From the NCBI RefSeq assembly GCF_030238365.1, contig NZ_JASSOT010000056.1, forward strand, positions 26,932 through 90,931: DNA of 64,000 bases. The letters are read 5' to 3'. Shown in pieces: positions 36,137 to 46,677 of the stretch. Source of the stretch: Lelliottia wanjuensis (GTDB lineage: Bacteria > Pseudomonadota > Gammaproteobacteria > Enterobacterales > Enterobacteriaceae). The notes under the pieces are model-generated. The model was not told the origin of the DNA, did no database searches, and saw only the letters and a program-made list of their open reading frames with translations. Each line of letters starts with the position of its first letter. Position 1 is the first letter of the stretch. The translations under genes were made by a program, and so were the position numbers.

Positions 36137-36949
36137 ATGGCCATCAAACTCATTGCAATCGATATGGACGGCACGCTGCTGCTGCCAGACCACACCATCT
36201 CTCCTGCCGTTAAAAACGCGATTGCCGCCGCCCGCGCGAAAGGCGTGAACGTGGTGCTGACCACGGGTCGTCCGTATGCCGGTGTGCACAGCTATCTGAA
36301 AGAGCTGCACATGGAACAGCCGGGCGATTACTGCATCACCTACAACGGTGCGCTGGTGCAGAACGCCAGCGATGGCAGCACCGTCGCGCAAACGGCGCTG
36401 AGCTATGACGATTACCTGTATCTGGAAAAACTGTCCCGCGAAGTGGGTTCTCACTTCCACGCCCTCGATCGCAACACGCTCTACACGGCGAACCGCGACA
36501 TCAGCTACTACACGGTGCATGAATCCTTTGTGGCGACCATCCCGCTGGTGTTCTGCGAGCCGGAAAATATGGACCCTGCCACGCAGTTCCTGAAAGTGAT
36601 GATGATCGATGAGCCCGCGATTCTGGACCAGGCTATCGCCCGCATCCCGGCGGACGTGAAAGAGAAATACACCGTGCTGAAAAGTGCGCCGTACTTCCTC
36701 GAAATCCTCGACAAACGCGTCAATAAAGGCACCGGCGTGAAATCGCTGGCCGATACGCTGGGCATTAAGCCGGAAGAGATCATGACCTTAGGCGATCAGG
36801 AAAACGACATCGCCATGATCGAATACGCAGGCATGGGCGTGGCGATGGAAAACGCGATCCCGTCCGTGAAAGAGGTGGCTAACTTCGTCACCAAATCGAA
36901 CCTTGAAGACGGCGTGGCCTACGCTATCGAGAAGTTTGTGCTGAATTAA
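36137..36949 (+). CDS. yidA: Sugar phosphatase YidA (HAD, Cof-type)
   Basis: HAD-IIB phosphatase with broad activity on sugar phosphates in E. coli. 270 residues; motif I DMDGTL (D9 nucleophile, D11), motif II TTGRP, motif III Lys in the KGTGVKSLA region, motif IV LGDQENDIAM. Single gene with its own terminator. Confidence 0.95.
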   Translation: MAIKLIAIDMDGTLLLPDHTISPAVKNAIAAARAKGVNVVLTTGRPYAGVHSYLKELHMEQPGDYCITYNGALVQNASDGSTVAQTALSYDDYLYLEKLSREVGSHFHALDRNTLYTANRDISYYTVHESFVATIPLVFCEPENMDPATQFLKVMMIDEPAILDQAIARIPADVKEKYTVLKSAPYFLEILDKRVNKGTGVKSLADTLGIKPEEIMTLGDQENDIAMIEYAGMGVAMENAIPSVKEVANFVTKSNLEDGVAYAIEKFVLN

Positions 36950-36966
36950 TCACTGCTCATCCATCA

Positions 36967-36997
36967 GCCTCGGTTATCTACCGGGGCTTTTTTTTGC
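36967..36997 (+). terminator. Terminator of yidA
   Basis: GCCTCGG-TTATCTA-CCGGGGC followed by eight T residues. Confidence 0.85.
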
Positions 36998-37032
36998 CTG
37001 TCGATCGCCGCATTGTTCTTTTTGTGATCTGG

Positions 37033-37065
37033 ATTGTAGTACAACACAATATGATTGTACTACGA
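37033..37065. promoter_or_regulatory. DgoR operator / dgo promoter
   Basis: TTGTAGTACAA and TTGTACTACGA form a palindrome (TAGTACAA at 37037-37044, TTGTACTA at 37055-37062). It lies about 110-140 bp upstream of dgoR, as the E. coli DgoR operator does. D-galactonate would relieve repression. Confidence 0.7.
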
Positions 37066-37172
37066 TGCACTCATGGAATTGACGAAAGGCCTCACGTTTG
37101 TACTGCAAAAGTGAGGCGAAACTCAGCGGTCGCGGTAAAGTAGTGATGGATAAAACGAAATCAGGACTCTCC

Positions 37173-37862
37173 ATGACTCTCAATAAAACCGACCGCATCG
37201 TCATTACGCTGGGCAATCAGATTGTCAGCGGAAAATACGTACCGGGTTCGCCGCTGCCCGCCGAGGCAGAGCTGTGCGAGGAGTTTGAAACCTCGCGGAA
37301 CATCATCCGCGAAGTCTTTCGCTCGCTGATGGCGAAACGGCTGATCGAAATGAAGCGTTATCGCGGGGCCTTTGTCGCGCCGCGTAACCAGTGGAACTAC
37401 CTCGATACCGACGTTCTGCAGTGGGTGCTGGAGAACGACTACGACCCGCGGCTCATCGGGGCGATGAGCGAGGTGCGTAACCTGGTGGAACCGGCCATTG
37501 CCCGCTGGGCAGCGGAACGGGCGACATCGGGTGACCTGGCGCAGATTGAAGCGGCGCTCAACGACATGATCGCCAACAACCAGGACCGGGATGCCTTTAA
37601 CGAAGCGGATATCCGCTACCACGAGGCGGTGCTGGAGTCGGTACATAACCCGGTTTTACAGCAGCTTAGCGTGGCCATCAGCTCGCTACAGCGCGCAGTA
37701 TTTGAACGGACCTGGATGGGTGATGAGGCCAACATGCCCCAGACGCTCCAGGAACATAAAGCGCTGTTCGATGCGATACGGCATCAGGACAGCAATGCGG
37801 CAGAGCAGGCGGCGCTCCATATGATCGCCAGCTCGACACGAAGGTTAAAGGAAATCACATGA
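37173..37862 (+). CDS. dgoR: GntR-family repressor of the galactonate operon
   Basis: FadR-type GntR regulator that represses dgo genes until D-galactonate binds. Residues 1-70 are the winged helix (PAEAELCEEFETSRNIIREV); the C-terminal FCD domain has the metal-binding His residues in YHEAV and EHKAL. The start at 37173 gives 229 residues as in E. coli; in-frame codons back to 37098 are not conserved. Its last bases overlap dgoK by ATGA. Confidence 0.95.
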   Translation: MTLNKTDRIVITLGNQIVSGKYVPGSPLPAEAELCEEFETSRNIIREVFRSLMAKRLIEMKRYRGAFVAPRNQWNYLDTDVLQWVLENDYDPRLIGAMSEVRNLVEPAIARWAAERATSGDLAQIEAALNDMIANNQDRDAFNEADIRYHEAVLESVHNPVLQQLSVAISSLQRAVFERTWMGDEANMPQTLQEHKALFDAIRHQDSNAAEQAALHMIASSTRRLKEIT

Positions 37863-38737
37863 CATCTCGCTACATCGCCATCGACTGGGGATCGACCAAT
37901 CTGCGCGCCTGGCTGTATGAAGGCGACAGATGCCTGGAGAGCAGGCAGTCCGAAGCAGGCGTCACGCGCCTGAACGGCAAATCCCCGCAGGCGGTGTTAG
38001 CAGAAGTCACAGAAGACTGGCGCGAAGGCGCCACACCGGTGGTGATGGCAGGAATGGTCGGCAGTAACGTGGGCTGGAAGGTTGCCCCTTATTTGCCGGT
38101 TCCTGCTCATTTCGACGCCATTGATCAGCAGTTAACGTCCGTTGGCGACAATATCTGGATCATTCCAGGGCTGTGCGTCTCCCGGGACGATAACCACAAC
38201 GTGATGCGCGGCGAAGAGACACAGCTGCTCGGCGCGCGCACCCTTTCTCCTTCTTCTGTCTATGTCATGCCCGGAACGCACTGCAAATGGGTGCAGGCCG
38301 ACGCGCAGCAAATTCACGATTTTCGTACCGTGATGACGGGTGAATTGCACCACCTGCTGCTGCGTCATTCGCTGGTGGGCGCGGGCCTGCCAGAACAGGA
38401 ACCGTCTCCTGAGGCCTTTGCTGCCGGGCTGACGCGCGGTCTCGCCTCGCCTGCCGTTCTGCCACAACTTTTTGAAGTTCGCGCCTCACACGTGCTGGGA
38501 AATCTCCCGCGTGAACAGGTCAGCGAATTTCTCTCCGGTCTGCTGATTGGTGCCGAAGTCGCCACCCTGGGCGAACAGTTCGCCGGGCAGCAGGCCATCA
38601 CCCTTGTCGCGGGTTCAGCATTAGCCGCTCGCTACCAGCAGGCGTTCCGCGCCTTTGGTCGTGAAGCGGCAGTGGTTGAAGGCGACGTGGCATTTCAGGC
38701 AGGAATAAGGAGCATCGCTCATGCAGTGGCAAACTAA
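37859..38737 (+). CDS. dgoK: 2-dehydro-3-deoxygalactonokinase
   Basis: Phosphorylates 2-keto-3-deoxygalactonate to its 6-phosphate. 292 residues with the ASKHA-type N-terminal phosphate motif IDWGSTNLRAW (residues 8-18). Starts within the dgoR stop and overlaps dgoA by 17 bp. Confidence 0.96.
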   Translation: MTSRYIAIDWGSTNLRAWLYEGDRCLESRQSEAGVTRLNGKSPQAVLAEVTEDWREGATPVVMAGMVGSNVGWKVAPYLPVPAHFDAIDQQLTSVGDNIWIIPGLCVSRDDNHNVMRGEETQLLGARTLSPSSVYVMPGTHCKWVQADAQQIHDFRTVMTGELHHLLLRHSLVGAGLPEQEPSPEAFAAGLTRGLASPAVLPQLFEVRASHVLGNLPREQVSEFLSGLLIGAEVATLGEQFAGQQAITLVAGSALAARYQQAFRAFGREAAVVEGDVAFQAGIRSIAHAVAN

Positions 38738-39338
38738 TCTCCCTCTCATCGCGATTTTACGCGGCATCACGCCGGACGAAGCGCTGGCGCACGTCGGTGC
38801 CGTCATCGACGCCGGATTTGACGCGGTGGAAATCCCGCTCAACTCGCCGGAGTGGGAAAAAAGCATCCCGGCGGTCGTCGATGCGTATGGCGATAAAGCG
38901 CTGATTGGCGCAGGTACGGTGTTGAAACCCGAGCAGGTCGATCAGCTCGCCAACATGGGCTGCAAGCTTATCGTCACGCCCAACATTCAGCCGGACGTGA
39001 TCCGCCGCGCAGTGAGCTACGGCATGACCGTCTGCCCAGGCTGTGCGACAGCGACAGAAGCCTTTACCGCGCTGGACGCAGGCGCTCAGGCGCTGAAAAT
39101 TTTCCCGTCGTCGGCCTTCGGCCCGGATTACATCAAAGCGCTGAAAGCGGTGCTTCCGGCTGACGTCCCGGTCTTTGCCGTCGGCGGTGTGACGCCAGAA
39201 AACATGGCGCAGTGGATTAACGCTGGCTGCGCCGGGGCGGGTCTGGGCAGCGATCTGTATCGTGCCGGGCAGTCCGTTGAACGTACCGCAGCGCAGGCCG
39301 CCGCGTTCGTTAAAGCGTACCGGGAGGCGACGAAATGA
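38721..39338 (+). CDS. dgoA: 2-dehydro-3-deoxy-6-phosphogalactonate aldolase
   Basis: Class I aldolase splitting KDPGal to pyruvate and glyceraldehyde-3-phosphate. 205 residues; Glu in VEIPLNS and the Schiff-base Lys in ALKIFPSSA are present, and GCATATEA precedes them. Independent of dgoD, which starts in its last codon (ATGA overlap). Confidence 0.96.
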   Translation: MQWQTNLPLIAILRGITPDEALAHVGAVIDAGFDAVEIPLNSPEWEKSIPAVVDAYGDKALIGAGTVLKPEQVDQLANMGCKLIVTPNIQPDVIRRAVSYGMTVCPGCATATEAFTALDAGAQALKIFPSSAFGPDYIKALKAVLPADVPVFAVGGVTPENMAQWINAGCAGAGLGSDLYRAGQSVERTAAQAAAFVKAYREATK

Positions 39339-40483
39339 AAATTACGAAAGTCACCACCTACCGTTTACCCCCGCGCTGGATGTTTTTGAAAATTGAAACC
39401 GATGAAGGCATCGTTGGCTGGGGCGAGCCGGTGATTGAAGGCCGCGCGCGCACCGTGGAAGCGGCAGTGCATGAGCTGAGCGAACTCCTGATCGGCCAGG
39501 ACCCGGCACGTATCAACGATCTGTGGCAGGTAATGTATCGCGGCAGTTTCTACCGCGGCGGCCCGATTCTGATGAGCGCTATCGCCGGTATCGACCAGGC
39601 GCTGTGGGATATCAAAGGCAAAGTGCTGAACGCGCCGGTCTGGCAGCTGATGGGCGGCCTGGTGCGCGACAAAATCAAAGCCTACAGCTGGGTCGGCGGT
39701 GACCGTCCGGCTGAGGTCATCGAGGGGATCAAAACCCTGCGCAAAATCGGCTTTGATACCTTCAAGCTCAACGGCTGCGAAGAGATGGGCGTGATTGATA
39801 ACTCCCGCGCGGTGGATAACGCCGTCAATACCGTGGCGCAAATCCGCGAAGCCTTCGGCAATGAGATTGAGTTTGGCCTCGATTTCCACGGTCGCGTCAG
39901 CGCGCCGATGGCGAAAGTGCTGATCAAAGAGCTGGAGCCTTACCGTCCGCTGTTCATCGAAGAGCCGGTGCTGGCGGAACAGGCTGAGTACTATCCGAAG
40001 CTGGCAGCACAAACCCATATTCCGATCGCGGCGGGCGAACGTATGTTCTCGCGCTTCGAATTCAAACGGGTGCTGGAAGCGGGCGGTCTGGCGATTCTGC
40101 AGCCAGATCTGTCCCACGCGGGTGGCATCACCGAGTGCTACAAAATCGCGGGGATGGCCGAAGCCTACGACGTGGCGCTGGCCCCGCACTGTCCCCTCGG
40201 GCCGATCGCGCTGGCTGCCTGTCTGCATATCGACTTTGTTTCCCGCAACGCGGTGTTGCAGGAGCAGAGCATGGGCATCCACTACAACAAAGGCGCAGAG
40301 CTGCTCGACTTCGTGAAAAACAAAGCAGACTTCAACATGGAAGGCGGCCACTTCAAACCGTTAACCAAACCGGGCCTGGGCGTGGAGATTGACGAAGCCA
40401 AAGTCATCGAAATGAGCAAGCAGGCTCCGGACTGGCGCAATCCGCTGTGGCGATATGAGGACGGCTCCGTCGCCGAGTGGTAA
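39335..40483 (+). CDS. dgoD: D-galactonate dehydratase
   Basis: Enolase-superfamily enzyme making 2-keto-3-deoxygalactonate from D-galactonate. 382 residues; metal ligands Asp in GLDFHGR, Glu in FIEEPV and Glu in AAGERMF; the His of DFHGR and of APHCPLGP act as acid/base. Last gene before a REP pair and the dgoT transporter. Confidence 0.97.
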   Translation: MKITKVTTYRLPPRWMFLKIETDEGIVGWGEPVIEGRARTVEAAVHELSELLIGQDPARINDLWQVMYRGSFYRGGPILMSAIAGIDQALWDIKGKVLNAPVWQLMGGLVRDKIKAYSWVGGDRPAEVIEGIKTLRKIGFDTFKLNGCEEMGVIDNSRAVDNAVNTVAQIREAFGNEIEFGLDFHGRVSAPMAKVLIKELEPYRPLFIEEPVLAEQAEYYPKLAAQTHIPIAAGERMFSRFEFKRVLEAGGLAILQPDLSHAGGITECYKIAGMAEAYDVALAPHCPLGPIALAACLHIDFVSRNAVLQEQSMGIHYNKGAELLDFVKNKADFNMEGGHFKPLTKPGLGVEIDEAKVIEMSKQAPDWRNPLWRYEDGSVAEW

Positions 40484-40485
40484 TT

Positions 40486-40554
40486 CGCCGGATGGCGCTG
40501 CGCTTATCCGGCCTACTGTCCCGTAGGCCCGGTAAGCGCAGCGCCACCGGGCAA
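40486..40554. repeat. REP pair between dgoD and dgoT
   Basis: GCCGGATGGCGCTGCGCTTA-TCCGGC then GTAGGCCCGGTAAGCGCAGC-GCCACCGGGC, head-to-tail with a short spacer. Confidence 0.8.
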
Positions 40555-40639
40555 AAATCCTAAACAAAAAACATAACCCTCTGTAACTTACAGGGCATGG
40601 TGACGTGTATCGCTATGCCCAAAATCTGGAGACAGATTA

Positions 40640-41932
40640 ATGGATATTTCTGTGACTACCGCAAAAACAGGCCGTCGTCGTTACCTGACGCTGCTGATGA
40701 TTTTTATTACCGTAGTGATTTGCTACGTCGACCGCGCCAACCTGGCCGTGGCCTCCGCGCATATTCAGAAAGAGTTTGGCATTTCGAAAACGGAGATGGG
40801 CTACATCTTCTCGGCGTTTGCCTGGATGTACACTATTTGCCAGATCCCTGGCGGACGCGTGCTGGACCGCCTGGGCTCCCGCACCACCTATTTCATTGCC
40901 ATTTTCGGCTGGTCCGTCGCGACGCTGTTACAGGGTTTTGCCACCGGTCTGCTGTCGCTGATTGGTCTGCGCGCCATTACTGGAGTCTTCGAAGCGCCCG
41001 CTTTCCCGACCAATAACCGGATGGTGACCAGCTGGTTCCCGGAGCAAGAACGCGCCTCGGCGGTGGGGTTCTACACCTCCGGGCAGTTCGTCGGCCTGGC
41101 GTTCCTGACGCCGCTGCTGATCTGGATCCAGGAGATGTTGAGCTGGCACTGGGTGTTTATCATCACCGGTGGGATCGGCATCATCTGGGCGCTCATCTGG
41201 CATAAAGTTTACCAGGCTCCGCGCAAAACCAAGGGTATCACTCAGGCCGAGCTGGATTACATTGAACAGGGCGGCGGGCTGGTGGACGGCGATGCGCAGA
41301 TCGAAAACAAGGTTCGCGCGCCGCTGACCAAAGCTGACTGGAAACTGGTGTTCCATCGCAAGCTGGTAGGCGTTTACCTGGGTCAGTTCGCGATTGCCTC
41401 CACCCTGTGGTTCTTCCTGACCTGGTTCCCGAACTACCTGACTCAGGAAAAAGGTATCACCGCGCTGAAAGCCGGTTTCATGACCACGGTGCCGTTCCTG
41501 GCGGCATTTGTCGGCGTGCTGTTGTCCGGCTGGATTGCCGACAGATTAGTGCGCAAAGGCTACTCGATTGGTTTCTCGCGCAAGCTGCCGATCATCTTTG
41601 GCTTGCTGATCTCCACCTGCATCATGGGCGCGAACTACACCAATGACCCGGTGTGGATCACCGTGCTGATGGCGGTCGCCTTCTTCGGCAACGGTTTTGC
41701 GTCGATTACCTGGTCGCTGGTCTCTTCGCTGGCACCGATGCGCCTGATTGGCCTCACCGGCGGCGTGTTTAACTTTGCCGGCGGTTTAGGCGGGATCACG
41801 GTGCCGCTGGTGATTGGCTATCTGGCGCAGGCGCACGGCTTTGCGCCCGCCCTGACCTACATCTCCGTCATCACCCTGATTGGTGCGCTCTCCTACATCC
41901 TGCTGGTGGGCGATGTTAAACGAGTAGGCTAA
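40640..41932 (+). CDS. dgoT: D-galactonate/H+ symporter (MFS, ACS family)
   Basis: Inner-membrane importer of D-galactonate. 430 residues, 12 helices, motif A-like RVLDRLGSR near residue 75. The functionally important Asp in CYVDRANLA (first helix) and Glu in FEAPAFP (fourth helix) are kept. The ATG at 40640 follows GGAGA by nine bases. Confidence 0.96.
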   Translation: MDISVTTAKTGRRRYLTLLMIFITVVICYVDRANLAVASAHIQKEFGISKTEMGYIFSAFAWMYTICQIPGGRVLDRLGSRTTYFIAIFGWSVATLLQGFATGLLSLIGLRAITGVFEAPAFPTNNRMVTSWFPEQERASAVGFYTSGQFVGLAFLTPLLIWIQEMLSWHWVFIITGGIGIIWALIWHKVYQAPRKTKGITQAELDYIEQGGGLVDGDAQIENKVRAPLTKADWKLVFHRKLVGVYLGQFAIASTLWFFLTWFPNYLTQEKGITALKAGFMTTVPFLAAFVGVLLSGWIADRLVRKGYSIGFSRKLPIIFGLLISTCIMGANYTNDPVWITVLMAVAFFGNGFASITWSLVSSLAPMRLIGLTGGVFNFAGGLGGITVPLVIGYLAQAHGFAPALTYISVITLIGALSYILLVGDVKRVG

Positions 41933-41983
41933 ATCTTCGCGATGCTTTACCCTGATGCGATATCCGCGCATCAGGGTCTTTTC

Positions 41984-43210
41984 ATGAAACAAATCACCTA
42001 CGCTCCCCGCAATCATCAGCTTACGAACATCAACACCTGGACGCCTGACAGCCAGTGGCTGGCGTATGACGTGCGCCCATCCGGCGCGTCTTTTACCGGC
42101 GAGACGATCGAGCGAGTTAATGTGAAAACGGGCGAAACCGAGGTGATCTATCGCGCTGAACAGGGCGCGCACGTCGGCGTGGTGACCGTTCATCCCACGG
42201 ATGACCAATACGTCTTCATTCATGGCCCGGAAAACCCGGATGCAAGCTGGCAGTATGATTTTCACCACCGTCGCGGCGTGATAGCGCAAAACGGCCAGGT
42301 GAAAAATCTCGATGCGATGGACATCACCGCACCCTTTACCCCCGGCGCGCTGCGCGGCGGCAGCCACGTTCACGTTTTTAGTCCCAACGGGCAATTCGTC
42401 AGCTTTACCTATAACGACCATGTCCTGCATGAGCGCGACGTGGCGCTGGATCTGCGTAACGTCGGCGTCGCCGCGCCGTTTGGCCCGGTCACCCCGCAGG
42501 GTAACCATCCGCGCGAATATGCGGGAACATTCTGGAGCGTGCTGATCAGCCGCACGACCCCGACACCGCGCCCAGGCAGCGATGAGATCAATCGCGCCTA
42601 CGAAGAGGGCTGGGTGGGAAACAACCGGATAGCCTTTATCGGCGACACGCTGTCTGAGCACGGCGAAAAAGTGCCGGAGCTGTTTATCGTCGATCTGCCT
42701 AAAGATGAGGCAGGCTGGAAGCGCGCAGGCGACGCGCCGCTGGAAGGCACAGTGGAAAACATGCCCGCACCGCCCGCAGGCGTGATGCAGCGTCGTTTAA
42801 CCTTCACCCATGAAAATCGTTATCCGGGGCTAGTCAACGTGCCGCGCCACTGGGTGCGCAGCAACCCTCAGGGGAGCGAGATCGCGTTTCTGATGCGCGA
42901 TGATAACGGGATTGTGCAGCTGTGGCTGATTGCCCCAGAGGGCGGCGAACCGCGCCAGCTGACACATAACCAGAGCGATGTTCAGTCGGCGTTTAACTGG
43001 CATCCGTCGGGCGACGCGCTCGGTTTTGTGCTGGATAATCGCATTGCCTGCTGCGATGCGCACAGCGGAAAAGTGACGTTTCTGACGTCCGATCACGGCA
43101 ATCCGCCGTCGGGCGATGCCGTGGTGTTCTCACCGGATGGCCGTTATGTGGCGTGGATGGAAGAGACAGTCGGTTTCCGTCAGCTTTGGGTGACAGAAAC
43201 CGGAGAGTAA
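41984..43210 (+). CDS. yidR: DUF3748 family beta-propeller protein YidR
   Basis: 408 residues, WD/TolB-like repeats (TPDSQWLAYD, SPNGQFVSF, SPDGRYVAW). No signal peptide; function not known, though in E. coli it neighbours dgo genes. The ATG at 41984 sits behind AGGG; the upstream in-frame ATG at 41942 would add 14 residues not seen in E. coli YidR. Converges with yidQ, with no gap. Confidence 0.92.
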   Translation: MKQITYAPRNHQLTNINTWTPDSQWLAYDVRPSGASFTGETIERVNVKTGETEVIYRAEQGAHVGVVTVHPTDDQYVFIHGPENPDASWQYDFHHRRGVIAQNGQVKNLDAMDITAPFTPGALRGGSHVHVFSPNGQFVSFTYNDHVLHERDVALDLRNVGVAAPFGPVTPQGNHPREYAGTFWSVLISRTTPTPRPGSDEINRAYEEGWVGNNRIAFIGDTLSEHGEKVPELFIVDLPKDEAGWKRAGDAPLEGTVENMPAPPAGVMQRRLTFTHENRYPGLVNVPRHWVRSNPQGSEIAFLMRDDNGIVQLWLIAPEGGEPRQLTHNQSDVQSAFNWHPSGDALGFVLDNRIACCDAHSGKVTFLTSDHGNPPSGDAVVFSPDGRYVAWMEETVGFRQLWVTETGE

Positions 43211-43543
43211 TCAGGGGGCAGACATCTCGGCGGGCGGGATAACGGCGTTGGTCATCTTCGTCTGCTGCTCGCTTTTTTCGACGCGTGACCGCACTGAGCT
43301 ATCGGTGCGGAACAGATCCCACGGCACCAACAGCGTGTCCATCACCGCCGTAAACGGCAGATCCAGAATCACCAGGGATTTGGTGCCCCAGTTGGTCTCG
43401 TCATCCGAGATCATATTCGCGCTGGCGCGCGTGCCCGGATATGTTCCTTCTTTACCGCCGGTGTGAGACATCACGCTCGAACACCCGCAAAGTAAAACCA
43501 CTACGCTGCATGTTGTCAGCTTTATCAGAACATTTTTCATCAT
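43211..43543 (-). CDS. yidQ: DUF1375 outer-membrane-type lipoprotein YidQ
   Basis: 110 residues. Signal peptide with a lipobox ending LLCGC (Cys20), then GGKEGTYPGTRA and DLPFTAVMDTLLVPWD, the DUF1375 core. Residues after the Cys are SS, so outer-membrane sorting is expected. Function unknown. The stop abuts the yidR stop on the opposite strand. Confidence 0.92.
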   Translation of the reverse strand: MMKNVLIKLTTCSVVVLLCGCSSVMSHTGGKEGTYPGTRASANMISDDETNWGTKSLVILDLPFTAVMDTLLVPWDLFRTDSSVRSRVEKSEQQTKMTNAVIPPAEMSAP

Positions 43544-43720
43544 CAGTCAATCAATGTTAATGGCACGACATAACGGCAATATCGAGTTATAGCGAGCCAT
43601 GTACGAAAAGAATAGCTGGAAAGCGCTGCTCTGTGGCAGGCATCGCAATTTCACTCTTTGTGCTGTAGTCCCAGTCTATGCGAGTCCTCGCAAAGTGCAA
43701 AAAAATCTCGCATTTAACCT

Positions 43721-43748
43721 CTTGAAAAGACCGAAACCAAACCCATTT
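43721..43748 (+). promoter_or_regulatory. Sigma-32 promoter of ibpAB
   Basis: -35 CTTGAAA (43721-43727), 14-bp spacer, -10 CCCATTT (43742-43748): close to the RpoH consensus. Transcription would begin about 100 bases before ibpA. Confidence 0.85.
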
Positions 43749-43755
43749 TAGAGAG

Positions 43756-43855
43756 GTAGCCGAAGAACGAACACGCCTGATGGGTGTTTGGTGGCACAAC
43801 GGCCTGTCCATGGTGGAAGGCAAACATTACTCGCTGATTTCAGGAGCTTTGATCT
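43756..43855 (+). promoter_or_regulatory. ibpA leader, ROSE-type RNA thermometer
   Basis: About 100 nt leader preceding ibpA with several short stems and the AGGAG site at 43842-43846 in the last. E. coli ibpA has a proven ROSE thermometer at this place. The fold is inferred by homology. Confidence 0.6.
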
Positions 43856-44266
43856 ATGCGTAATTTCGATTTTTCCCCGCTGTACCGTTCTGCAATTGGT
43901 TTCGATCGCCTGTTCAACCATTTAGAAAATAACTCAAGCCAGAGTAACGGCTACCCTCCATACAACGTTGAGCTGGTTGACGAAAACCACTACCGCATCG
44001 CGATTGCCGTCGCCGGTTTTGCCGAGAGCGAACTGGAAATCACCGCGCAGGACAACCTGCTGGTGGTGAAAGGGGCGCATACCGCCGAGCAGAAAGAGCG
44101 TACCTATCTCTACCAGGGCATTGCTGAGCGCAACTTTGAGCGCAAATTCCAGCTCGCTGAGAACATCCACGTTCACGGTGCGAACCTGGTCAACGGCCTG
44201 CTGTTTATCGATCTGGAACGTGTGATTCCGGAAGAGAAAAAACCGCGCCGTATCGAGATCAACTAA
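43856..44266 (+). CDS. ibpA: Small heat-shock chaperone IbpA
   Basis: Holds unfolded proteins in refoldable aggregates for DnaK/ClpB. 136 residues with the alpha-crystallin domain (about 35-125) and C-terminal IEI motif (RRIEIN). One residue shorter than E. coli. Induced by sigma-32 and by melting of the leader. Confidence 0.97.
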   Translation: MRNFDFSPLYRSAIGFDRLFNHLENNSSQSNGYPPYNVELVDENHYRIAIAVAGFAESELEITAQDNLLVVKGAHTAEQKERTYLYQGIAERNFERKFQLAENIHVHGANLVNGLLFIDLERVIPEEKKPRRIEIN

Positions 44267-44399
44267 TTAAGCGGGTCGCCTGTGCGGCCCACCCAGAGTG
44301 GCTTGCCGAAACGGGAGCCGGTGCGAATCCGTCAGGATTTGCAGGAACAACTGCGCACTAAAAACAGTGCTTAACTCGCTTCTCAGAAGGAGATTAACG
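44267..44399 (+). promoter_or_regulatory. ibpA-ibpB intergenic leader, ROSE-like
   Basis: 133 bp of structured sequence with GCGGGTCGCC/GGCCCACC-type stems and AGAAGGAG before ibpB. E. coli ibpB has its own thermometer here; inferred. Confidence 0.5.
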
Positions 44400-44828
44400 A
44401 TGCGTAACTACGATTTATCCCCCCTGCTGCGTCAGTGGATTGGTTTTGACAAACTGGCTAACGCCCTGCAAAGCACGGCTGAACAACAGAGTTTTCCGCC
44501 GTACAACATCGAAAAGAGCGATGACAACCACTACCGCATCACGCTGGCGCTGGCCGGGTTCCGTCAGGACGATCTCGATATCCAGCTCGAAGGCACGCGT
44601 CTGACCGTGAAAGGGACGCCGGAAAAACCGCAAACCGAGACCCAGTGGCTGCATCAGGGCCTGGTGACTCAGCCGTTTAGCCTGAGCTTTACCCTGGCCG
44701 ACCATATGGAAGTCTCAGGTGCGACCTTTACCAACGGGCTGTTGCACATCGACCTGACGCGCAACGTACCGGAAGCCCTGGCCCCGCAGAAAATCGCGAT
44801 CAGCGAGCGTCCGGCGTTGAATAGCTAA
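44400..44828 (+). CDS. ibpB: Small heat-shock chaperone IbpB
   Basis: Partner of IbpA that loosens aggregates for disaggregation. 142 residues from the ATG at 44400 behind AGAAGGAG; an in-frame ATG at 44298 would extend into the leader and is rejected. Alpha-crystallin domain, C-terminal KIAIS segment (IxI motif). About half identical to IbpA by eye. Confidence 0.97.
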   Translation: MRNYDLSPLLRQWIGFDKLANALQSTAEQQSFPPYNIEKSDDNHYRITLALAGFRQDDLDIQLEGTRLTVKGTPEKPQTETQWLHQGLVTQPFSLSFTLADHMEVSGATFTNGLLHIDLTRNVPEALAPQKIAISERPALNS

Positions 44829-44845
44829 TACGCTGTGTTGCTCTT

Positions 44846-44880
44846 CTCCCTCTCCCACAGGGAGAGGGCCGGGGTGAGGG
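44846..44880. repeat. Dispersed enterobacterial repeat (CCCTCTCCC-type)
   Basis: TCCCTCTCCC-ACA-GGGAGAGGG followed by CCGGGGTGAGGG, a palindrome-centred element known from many intergenic gaps of enterobacteria. Not a REP of the type seen elsewhere in this window. Confidence 0.5.
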
Positions 44881-44910
44881 CACCAGACCGCACAAGGCCC
44901 GACCTCTCCA

Positions 44911-44937
44911 AAGCCCCGCTTCGGCGGGGCTTTTTTG
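44911..44937 (+). terminator. Terminator of ibpAB
   Basis: AAGCCCCGC-TTC-GGCGGGGCTTTTTT hairpin with T-run. Confidence 0.9.
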
Positions 44938-45015
44938 TGCGCCATCACCCATACATTCCCCGCAACCTCTGCGAGAATCCCCTTAATCACTAAGGATATG
45001 CGCAGGGAAAAGGTC

Positions 45016-46677
45016 ATGAGTGATATCGCGTTAACGGTTAGCGTGTTGGCCCTGGTTGCGGTGGTTGGGCTGTGGATTGGCAATATCAAAATCCGCGGTG
45101 TCGGATTTGGCATTGGCGGGGTGCTGTTCGGCGGGATTTTTGTCGGCCATTTCGCCGATCAGCTTGGGCTGACGCTCAGCGCGGAAATGCTGCACTTCAT
45201 TCAGGAATTCGGCCTGATCCTCTTCGTCTACACCATCGGTATTCAGGTCGGCCCTGGTTTTTTCGCCTCGCTTCGCGTCTCCGGCCTGCGCCTGAATCTC
45301 TTTGCCCTCGGCATAGTGGTGATGGGCGGTCTCGTTACTGCCATTCTGCACAAACTCTTTGAAATTCCGCTTCCGGTGGTGCTGGGGATCTTCTCCGGCG
45401 CGGTCACCAACACCCCTGCATTGGGGGCCGGGCAGCAAATCCTGCGCGACCTCGGCATTGCGCCCGACGTCGTCGATCAAATGGGGATGAGCTATGCGAT
45501 GGCCTACCCGTTCGGGATTTGCGGCATTCTGCTGACCATGTGGCTGGTGCGCGTGCTGTTTCGCATCAACGTCGATGACGAGGCGAAAAAGCATGAATCG
45601 ACGATGACCAACGGCCACATGCTGATCAAAACCATCAACATCCGCGTCGAAAACCCCAATCTGAACCAGATGGCGATTCAGGACGTGCCGATCCTGAACA
45701 GCGCCAACATCATCTGCTCACGCCTGAAACGCGACGAGATGCTGATGGTGCCCTCGCCGGGCACCGTGATTCAGCTCGGCGACTTACTGCATCTGGTCGG
45801 CCAGCCTGGCGATCTGCACAGCGCTCAGCTGGTGATCGGTCAGGAGGTGGATACGTCGCTCTCCACGCGCGGCACCGACATGCGCGTCGAACGCGTGGTG
45901 GTCACCAACGAGCAGGTTCTGGGTAAGAAAATCCGCGATCTGCAGGTGAAAGAGCGCTACGACGTGGTGATCTCACGTCTTAATCGCGCGGGCGTTGAGC
46001 TGGTCGCCAGCCCGGATGCTAGCCTGCAGTTCGGCGATATCCTCAATCTGGTGGGCCGCCCGTCGTCCATCGATGCCGTCGCCGATATGGTCGGCAACGC
46101 GCAGCAAAAATTGCAGCAGGTGCAGATGCTGCCAGTGTTTATCGGCATTGGGCTCGGCGTGCTGCTCGGCTCTATTCCCCTGTACGTGCCCGGTTTCCCG
46201 GTGGCGCTGAAGCTCGGCCTGGCGGGTGGGCCACTGATCATGGCGCTGATTCTGGGGCGGATCGGCTGTATCGGGAAGCTGTACTGGTTCATGCCGCCGA
46301 GCGCGAACCTGGCCCTGCGCGAGCTGGGGATTGTGCTGTTCCTGTCGGTGGTGGGGCTGAAATCCGGCGGGGACTTCATCCATACCCTGACCCAGGGCGA
46401 GGGGATAAGCTGGATTGGCTACGGGATTATCATCACGGCGGTGCCGCTGCTGACGGTCGGGATACTGGCGCGAATGTTCGCGAAGATGAACTACCTGACC
46501 CTCTGCGGGATGCTGGCCGGGTCGATGACCGATCCACCCGCGCTGGCCTTCGCCAATAACCTGCACGCCACCAGCGGCGCGGCGGCGCTTTCGTACGCCA
46601 CCGTTTATCCGCTGGTGATGTTCCTGCGCATCATCACCCCGCAGCTACTGGCCGTGCTGTTCTGGGGGATAGGCTAA
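45016..46677 (+). CDS. yidE: AAE-family putative transporter YidE with two RCK_C domains
   Basis: Inner-membrane protein of the aspartate:alanine exchanger family, substrate unknown. 553 residues from the ATG at 45016 (AAAGG upstream), same as E. coli. Five hydrophobic segments at about 4-185, two TrkA_C/RCK_C cytoplasmic domains at about 200-375 ([10 protein letters not shown] and [10 protein letters not shown] mark them), then five more helices. The two membrane halves each carry a GxxxGxxTx[13 protein letters not shown] loop. Its 3' end overlaps yidP on the other strand by 33 bp. Confidence 0.93.
   Translation: MSDIALTVSVLALVAVVGLWIGNIKIRGVGFGIGGVLFGGIFVGHFADQLGLTLSAEMLHFIQEFGLILFVYTIGIQVGPGFFASLRVSGLRLNLFALGIVVMGGLVTAILHKLFEIPLPVVLGIFSGAVTNTPALGAGQQILRDLGIAPDVVDQMGMSYAMAYPFGICGILLTMWLVRVLFRINVDDEAKKHESTMTNGHMLIKTINIRVENPNLNQMAIQDVPILNSANIICSRLKRDEMLMVPSPGTVIQLGDLLHLVGQPGDLHSAQLVIGQEVDTSLSTRGTDMRVERVVVTNEQVLGKKIRDLQVKERYDVVISRLNRAGVELVASPDASLQFGDILNLVGRPSSIDAVADMVGNAQQKLQQVQMLPVFIGIGLGVLLGSIPLYVPGFPVALKLGLAGGPLIMALILGRIGCIGKLYWFMPPSANLALRELGIVLFLSVVGLKSGGDFIHTLTQGEGISWIGYGIIITAVPLLTVGILARMFAKMNYLTLCGMLAGSMTDPPALAFANNLHATSGAAALSYATVYPLVMFLRIITPQLLAVLFWGIG

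Noticed and set aside
43587..43823. 78-codon minus-strand open frame upstream of ibpA
   Set aside because: It lies antisense across the sigma-32 promoter and thermometer leader, has no ribosome site and no recognisable family.
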